Origin: Candidatus Kaiserbacteria bacterium
Lineage (GTDB): Bacteria > Patescibacteriota > Minisyncoccia > Phycocordibacterales > JABAAK01
Length of the DNA: 10,025 bases
Direction: 5' to 3'
Assembly (NCBI GenBank): GCA_014238395.1
Contig: JABABE010000027.1
Span: 1 to 10,025, forward strand
A program made the translations under genes and the position numbers. The notes under the pieces are model-generated. The model saw only the letters and a list, made by a program, of their open reading frames with translations, was not told the DNA's origin and searched no databases. Positions 6,094 to 10,025 of this stretch are shown here, one piece after another. Numbering within the stretch: position 1 is the first letter of the stretch; each line of letters opens with the position of its first letter.

Positions 6094-6699
6094 ATGCTCT
6101 TACCGTCCACAATAACCTTTGTCGTTGTTTGTATCATCAAGCATGTAGGCAAGCAAAAATATCTATTTGCATCTCTGGATGATCAAACATGTTATTGGTT
6201 AGCTTCAGATATGATGGATACCAAGTTTCAGCATAATGCGGATACGCTGTTAGAGATGATAAAAAAGACTATTGGCAAAACTCCAAAACATTTCATAATT
6301 AACGGGTTACCAGCATATATGAAATCACCATGTAAAGTATTTTGTAAAGATACAAGACATTCAAGACATATTCACTTATGCAGAGATATGAACAATAACA
6401 AGATAGAAAGATTAAACGAGAAAATACGAGATCGTGAAAAAGTTTATTGTGGTCTTAAGAAAATAGATACGCTAATAATAGATGGTATGAGAGCACATTA
6501 TAATTTCACAAAAAAGCATGGTGGATTAGGTGGTAAAACTCCAACAGAGGCTCGACCTAACACTCCGCAAGCGTTCACACTATCCATGCTATGCAACGAG
6601 CCCAAAATTCCGAATGTTTCCCCCTTAATGTTGATTACTCATCAGAAATCAAGATCGCAAGCATTAGATAAGAAATTGAATGTTCAAAGTAGAATTTGA
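6094..6699 (+). pseudogene. Decayed DDE transposase (IS6-like) with its 3' end replaced by antisense tRNA-Arg sequence
   Basis: Residues 20-152 read as the catalytic core of an IS6/IS240-like DDE transposase. Visible elements are 'YLFASLDDQTCYWLASDM', 'KHFIINGLPAYMKS', 'RHIHLCRDMNNNKIERLN' (with the expected catalytic Glu), 'IRDREKVYCGLK' and the end motif 'YNFTKKHGGLGGKTPTEA'. The position that is normally ITDG reads IING, so the second catalytic Asp is Asn. The first 'DE' motif expected near residues 12-18 reads VVVC, so it too appears lost. The N-terminal DNA-binding part is absent; the region just upstream holds stops in all frames. Residues 153-201 come from antisense tRNA-Arg and its flank, so they are not transposase. 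The element is inactive, and its terminal inverted repeats could not be located. Confidence 0.82.
6551..6659 (-). repeat. Right arm of the inverted repeat: truncated tRNA-Arg copy plus upstream flank
   Basis: On the minus strand, 6603 down to 6551 copies the first 53 of 75 tRNA-Arg bases with one change: the base paired in the D-stem, C at 2576, is T here, which leaves a G-U pair. Bases 6604-6659 copy the 56 bp in front of the tRNA with four changes. The T-stem, T-loop and acceptor 3' strand are missing, so this copy cannot make a tRNA by itself. Identity stops exactly where transposase sequence begins at 6550. Confidence 0.92.
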
Positions 6700-6728
6700 T
6701 CAGAATCAGATGATGCAAATATGCATCA

Positions 6729-6752
6729 GTGTAAATTTTTTAAAATTCACAC
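6729..6752. repeat. Perfectly spaced hairpin, 11-bp arms with one mismatch
   Basis: GTGTAAATTTT and AAAATTCACAC are complementary except at one position and are separated by two T residues. The hairpin lies about 70 bases beyond the right arm of the tRNA-derived repeat. A shorter palindrome (GATGCAAATATGCATC, 6713-6728) abuts it. It could be a terminator-like structure or part of a former mobile-element end; the bases alone do not decide. Confidence 0.4.
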
Positions 6753-7015
6753 AATGTAACAGCAAACTTTTTGGATCAGTAATATTGCTACAGCGTATGG
6801 ATTTCTTATTCTCAAATCGCACACATGAGTTTTATCACGCTTGATCTATGGAGTGTTATTTACTTGTTTTCTTCATATGATGGTATACTAAAACACAGAG
6901 GTAAATAATTGATAATCATCTGATTTTATGAGCCAGGTTTTGACAAAGTGTGAATTGAATCTATTTTTTTGTGTGTCGAATAAACCTGACGAATTTTATT
7001 TGGTAAAGCAGTAAG
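6753..7015. other. No gene recognised
   Basis: Together with the flanking bases this forms a gene-poor gap of about 500 bases between the transposase remnant and the HEPN gene. I see no long frame, no RNA fold and no clear repeat here. The only protein-like signal in the gap is the short minus-strand frame at 7016-7129. Confidence 0.4.
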
Positions 7016-7129
7016 TTACACTGCAACATCACCTGAGAATTTTCTTTTTTTCATTTCACGAATAGTATATTTTATGGATTTGCCATTCAATTTTGATGTT
7101 GGCATGAAATTTCTACCACGACCAGTCAA
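7016..7129 (-). CDS. Possible small basic protein, 37 aa
   Basis: A minus-strand frame from TTG to TAA encodes TGRGRNFMPTSKLNGKSIKY followed by a lysine/arginine-rich segment and an 'FSGDVAV' end. The peptide is strongly basic and its codon pattern looks protein-like, but a stop lies a few codons upstream and no well-placed TATA box is visible. An internal ATG would give 29 aa. It may be a very small genuine gene or the C-terminal remnant of a larger one. No family is recognised. Confidence 0.3.
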   Translation of the reverse strand: MTGRGRNFMPTSKLNGKSIKYTIREMKKRKFSGDVAV

Positions 7130-7215
7130 ATGCGTTTTTTATGGATCCTAGGACTAGACGTTAATGATTTTCGTACATCACAACAGATGTCACATGCCGA
7201 TAAATTCATTAAAGA

Positions 7216-8658
7216 ATGAATAATGGTAATAGTGTGTCAAAACAAGAATCAATTGAACATAAAATGCTAAATATGATCAATACATTTAGAATCAAATTTG
7301 ATAATCTTACATCAGATGAACAAAAGAAAGAACAAATGATAAATTCATTAAAAAAACCATGTCAATTGTTTATTTTAAGTTCACCATATAATAATTTACA
7401 TTTATTGATCAAAACACACTTGACAGAATTTCCAGATAAACAAATTATGCTTTATCCGTTAAAACTAGAATCATATTTAAAAAAATTAGAAAATTTTGTA
7501 AATGATTCCAAATGGGAAAAACTAAATAATGGTGAAACAAATGTTCCCAATAATACTAATTTTAAAAATAATTTGGAAAACATTATCATAAATTTTGGTC
7601 GAAGCATTTCAGAAGGTAATGAAAATACGTATCCGCCATCTTCAATCAGATCTCAAGCGTTCCTAGGTAATAAATTGGCGACATGGGGTATTGTTGGCAA
7701 TATGTTAGAAATAGATTATGAAAAATACATTACCGATCAAATTGAGGGCTATAAACTAGATTATGAAATAAATAAAAACCAACATACTGAACAAATAAAA
7801 GAGATTCTTCCTAATGAAAATAAAGGATATGTAACTTTTTTTGATCCACCCATAATTATTGGGGAATTTAATCCCACAATTATACAAAAAATTAATCGTG
7901 AAGAACATACCATATTATCAAAAAATGAAATTACAAAAAAATTTCTAGATGATGTCATCATCATTACCAAAGGTGGAATGATAGGAATTGAAAATGACGA
8001 TAAAGATCTAGCTAAAAAAACATTCAATACAATAATGTCGGTTGCGTTAGTATTCGATGTTCCAGCAGATATAGTAAATTCATCTGACTTGGCTGAAACA
8101 GCATTTGATAATAAAACTCACAATGTTAACAGCTATAGTTGGTCTGGTTCAAGACGATTAGATGATAATCTACATTTTAAAAACATGAATCAATTACATA
8201 CATTTCATCGTACAGCAATTTCATTCAAGACCATTATGAAGATCATTGATGCCGCAGAAATAATAATAAAAAATGATGAACATGTAGAATATTTGAAATT
8301 ATTACTGAGCTCAAATACTCAACTTAATGGAGGTTATAATGCCCAATCATTTATCACATCTTGGATAATAATAGAAAGAGATATTTATCGAATGTGGGTA
8401 GAAAAAATTAATTCTGCGAGAGTTGGTAGAAGAATAAGAGAAGAACTAGAAAGATGGGATGTCCATAAAGTATTAGAAATATTACATATAGACAAAATAA
8501 TTTCAAATGACGATTATGTAGAATTAAATCAACTACAAAAACTTAGAAATGATGTAATACATGAAGGACAAGAAGTCACACAAAAAAGAGCTACTACTTG
8601 TTTTAATTTGGCACGTGATGTAATTAACAATATAACAAATTTAAAAAATTTATCTTAA
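7216..8658 (+). CDS. Large protein with a C-terminal HEPN-type (predicted RNase) domain
   Basis: The protein has 480 aa. Residues 1-360 are soluble, AT-rich and asparagine/lysine-rich, and I recognise no domain in them; a beta-rich stretch near 205-235 ('VTFFDPPIIIGEFNP') is notable. From about 375 to 475 the protein is helical ('SFITSWIIIERDIYRMW' onward) and ends with 'KLRNDVIHEGQ'. R444-N445-x3-H449 fits the R-x4-6-H motif that forms the RNA-cleaving site of HEPN ribonucleases. HEPN proteins with a long N-terminal sensor region (ApeA-like, for example) act as stand-alone abortive-infection factors, and this could be one. The gene is isolated on the plus strand with no close partner. The ATG at 7216 is used; ATAAATTC lies only 9-16 nt upstream, so if that is the TATA box, translation may start at a downstream GTG (7234). 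Confidence 0.75.
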   Translation: MNNGNSVSKQESIEHKMLNMINTFRIKFDNLTSDEQKKEQMINSLKKPCQLFILSSPYNNLHLLIKTHLTEFPDKQIMLYPLKLESYLKKLENFVNDSKWEKLNNGETNVPNNTNFKNNLENIIINFGRSISEGNENTYPPSSIRSQAFLGNKLATWGIVGNMLEIDYEKYITDQIEGYKLDYEINKNQHTEQIKEILPNENKGYVTFFDPPIIIGEFNPTIIQKINREEHTILSKNEITKKFLDDVIIITKGGMIGIENDDKDLAKKTFNTIMSVALVFDVPADIVNSSDLAETAFDNKTHNVNSYSWSGSRRLDDNLHFKNMNQLHTFHRTAISFKTIMKIIDAAEIIIKNDEHVEYLKLLLSSNTQLNGGYNAQSFITSWIIIERDIYRMWVEKINSARVGRRIREELERWDVHKVLEILHIDKIISNDDYVELNQLQKLRNDVIHEGQEVTQKRATTCFNLARDVINNITNLKNLS

Positions 8659-9392
8659 TAGATTCATAAGATCATTAATAGAGTCTATACACAACCATAT
8701 GTGAGAAGAACCTTTAAGGTTGCCAAGAATATTTTACTATCCTGCACTTTCCACATCATCAGAGATTGCAAATATAACATATTTGAAGACCACGAACATC
8801 TATGTTAGTACACAGACTAGTTTCAATAGTATACTAATTTGGAAAAAAGCTAAAAACGAGTACTGGGAGAAACATGGAAGTTAAATTCTCAGATGGTTGA
8901 TCATACAATCTATGTTTGTCCACGTAAAAAATTGTCCAAATTTGGCAACATGCACTATAACAGGATAGCGGAAAGACGCAACAAGTCAAAGGCAAAAATC
9001 GTAGAGATCAGAAAGATGATGAAAATCACCTATGTTATGCACAAGGAAAGCACATCCTTTAGGCATGATGTATAAGCGGACGACATAGAGACGCCTATCG
9101 TTCTTGCACTACGAGTACGTGGATGAGATTTGGCTCATAATGTTGCATAAGCGAAGACCACGGTGCTATTGGAACGCGAATAGTAGCATGTGATCCATTA
9201 ATTCAAAACCACAAAATGTGGAAGATAGCATCTAGTGAAAGATATGTATCGTTTTAAATAAAATATGTCAGGTTTAATGGTAAATGATTATGTCGTTCAT
9301 AGCAGAACATTTTATGCATCAAAAGTGAAAGGATCGAAAGGTTTATTTTTATTTTCATCTGCAACTTCAAAATTGTAAACAGTTACGATTTT
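8659..9392. other. Gene-free stretch with fossil-like sequence
   Basis: No intact gene is recognised in these 730 bases. Several short frames look once-coding but are interrupted. From about 9076 the plus strand reads 'ADDIETPIVLALRVRG', stop, 'DLAHNVA', stop, 'AKTTVLLERE', stop. A 37-aa frame at 9265-9378 (MSGLMVNDYVVHSRTFYASK onward) is intact but unsupported by a promoter or a family. A small palindrome AACCTTTAAGGTT at about 8710 could help end the HEPN transcript. Confidence 0.4.
8854..9075 (+). pseudogene. Possible transposase remnant (weak IS1182-like resemblance)
   Basis: An open stretch with an internal ATG at 8893 encodes 'MVDHTIYVCPRKKLSKFGNM' and a lysine/arginine-rich continuation. 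The 'YVCP-x-x-K-x-L' opening recalls the segment before the cysteine cluster of IS1182-type transposases, but the later cysteines expected there are absent. The stretch is richer in GC than the neighbouring genes and continues into stop-interrupted sequence. It could also be an unrelated small protein. Confidence 0.22.
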
Positions 9393-9782
9393 TTATTGTT
9401 TTAACAACCAATCTTTTATGACCATCGTTGCTTCACAGTCATTTTTATTATAATCCAGGGCTCTTTGCAGGTATTGTTTTTTAGAATCACGGTTTTTTAT
9501 GTATTCATGATATAAACTCCCGATATTAGATCCATCAAGATACGGCTCATTCCAATAATAATTAATTTTATTTGCAATTGATTTAAGATCATTTTTATAT
9601 GTTGGAAATACAAATGAATTAGTTGTTATAGGATGTAGATCAATTAAGTTATTAAATATAGTTTGGATTGTTTCTCGAGATGTTTTATGTTTTGTCGCCA
9701 TTCGCTTCACATGCGTTTTTTCGTAATGCCCTCAATGATAAATAACATAATTTTTTTGTTTTTTCATAAATTTGATATATTC
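9393..9782 (-). pseudogene. C-terminal RNase H-fold part of a RecB-like nuclease (TM0106-type), broken
   Basis: An open segment of 105 codons from a GTG at 9710 carries the C-terminal RNase_H_2 (YprB-like) signature: 'NLIDLHPITTNSFVFPTY', 'LKSIANKINYYWNEP', then 'ALDYNKNDCEATMVIKDWL', whose YN-x-xDC-x-AT matches the metal-binding end of the domain. Homology does not begin at this GTG. Reading on in the same frame past a TGA at 9732-9734 gives 'KNYVIYH', stop, 'GHYEKTHVKRMATKHKTS', which is the family's 'YHYG-x-YE-x-x-x-x-KR' motif with one codon turned into a stop. The frame closes at 9783-9785, and the nuclease half expected upstream, several hundred residues, is missing. The bases there belong to an integrase remnant on the other strand. 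I infer a truncated, inactive gene. Confidence 0.7.
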
Positions 9783-9784
9783 TC

Positions 9785-10025
9785 ACCAGATGTATCAGCA
9801 AACCTATGCGAATAATGGTAAGAACAGAGCTCTCGAAGGCTAGACACCAATACTTTACCTTTGCAACATCTGCATCTACTGAAATATTGCTCTAATACCT
9901 TAATGAGAGACTAGCAAATGGTGAACCTCTACATGGAAACTCTCCTATAGTTGCACCATATGCTGCATACAAACCACGCAGAGGTGGAAACAACGGAAAA
10001 TCATTCCTTCCAACAAAACAGGTGA
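9785..10025 (+). pseudogene. Tyrosine recombinase/integrase remnant with an in-frame stop (runs off the edge)
   Basis: One plus-strand frame reads 'PMRIMVRTELSKARHQYFTF' and 'ATSASTEILL', then a TAA at 9893-9895, then 'YLNERLANGEPLHGNSPIVA' and onward in the same frame to the window end. The pattern of a basic beta-hairpin with Lys, 'Y-F-TF-x-(T/S)-x-x-(A/S)', a helix ending 'YL-x-x-R-x-x-GE', and 'SPIVAP' matches the middle of the catalytic domain of archaeal tyrosine recombinases. The N-terminal arm-binding part and the first catalytic Arg are missing on the left. The final His-x-x-Arg and Tyr would lie beyond 10025. The stop and the truncation say it is not functional unless the stop is a sequencing error. 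Confidence 0.58.

Noticed and set aside
2625..10025. Attachment-site repeat of the tRNA-Arg 3' end
   Set aside because: I looked for a second copy of the T-loop and acceptor strand (2600-2624) and found none. The only repeat is of the 5' part, and it is inverted.
1..10025. CRISPR array
   Set aside because: No regularly spaced direct repeats of 24-40 bases were seen on either strand.

Overview
The window is AT-rich archaeal DNA, most plausibly from an ammonia-oxidising archaeon (Nitrososphaerota, formerly Thaumarchaeota). The signs are the C-terminus of a Hel308-type helicase, TATA-like boxes 22-32 nt upstream of several start codons (the arrangement expected for leaderless transcripts), several GTG/TTG starts, and a tRNA-Arg with archaeal features and no encoded CCA. 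The genus cannot be fixed from the sequence.

Layout. The left edge (1-257) is the end of a housekeeping helicase gene. It converges with an OLD-family ATPase/TOPRIM nuclease gene on the minus strand (254-1771), and the two share a palindromic TTAA as overlapping stop codons. A gene-poor stretch (1772-2549) with small or broken reading frames leads to an intact tRNA-Arg with anticodon GCG (2550-2624), which I identified by folding. Beyond the tRNA is a tightly coupled minus-strand pair: a SIR2-like protein followed 2 nt later by a DUF262 protein (3005-5013). Further right are a small zinc-ribbon protein (5277-5471) and a small two-helix membrane protein (5709-5906), both with plausible promoters of their own. 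A decayed DDE transposase (6094-6550) comes next. Its 3' end is fused to an inverted partial copy of the tRNA-Arg gene and its upstream flank (6551-6659). A 480-aa protein with a C-terminal HEPN-type R-N-x3-H motif lies on the plus strand (7216-8658). The right end is a graveyard: a gene-free region with weak transposase-like remains, a RecB-like/RNase H-fold nuclease pseudogene with an in-frame stop (9393-9782), and a tyrosine recombinase remnant with an in-frame stop running off the edge (9785-10025).

Reading. This looks like a defence-rich accessory region next to a tRNA gene. The OLD nuclease, the SIR2-like protein, the DUF262 protein and the HEPN protein all belong to classes known from anti-virus systems, and they are interspersed with remnants of transposase and integrase. 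The most interesting candidates are the SIR2-DUF262 two-gene unit and the 109-bp, about 95% identical inverted repeat built from the tRNA-Arg gene. That repeat brackets the operon, and an inversion between its arms would leave the tRNA functional.
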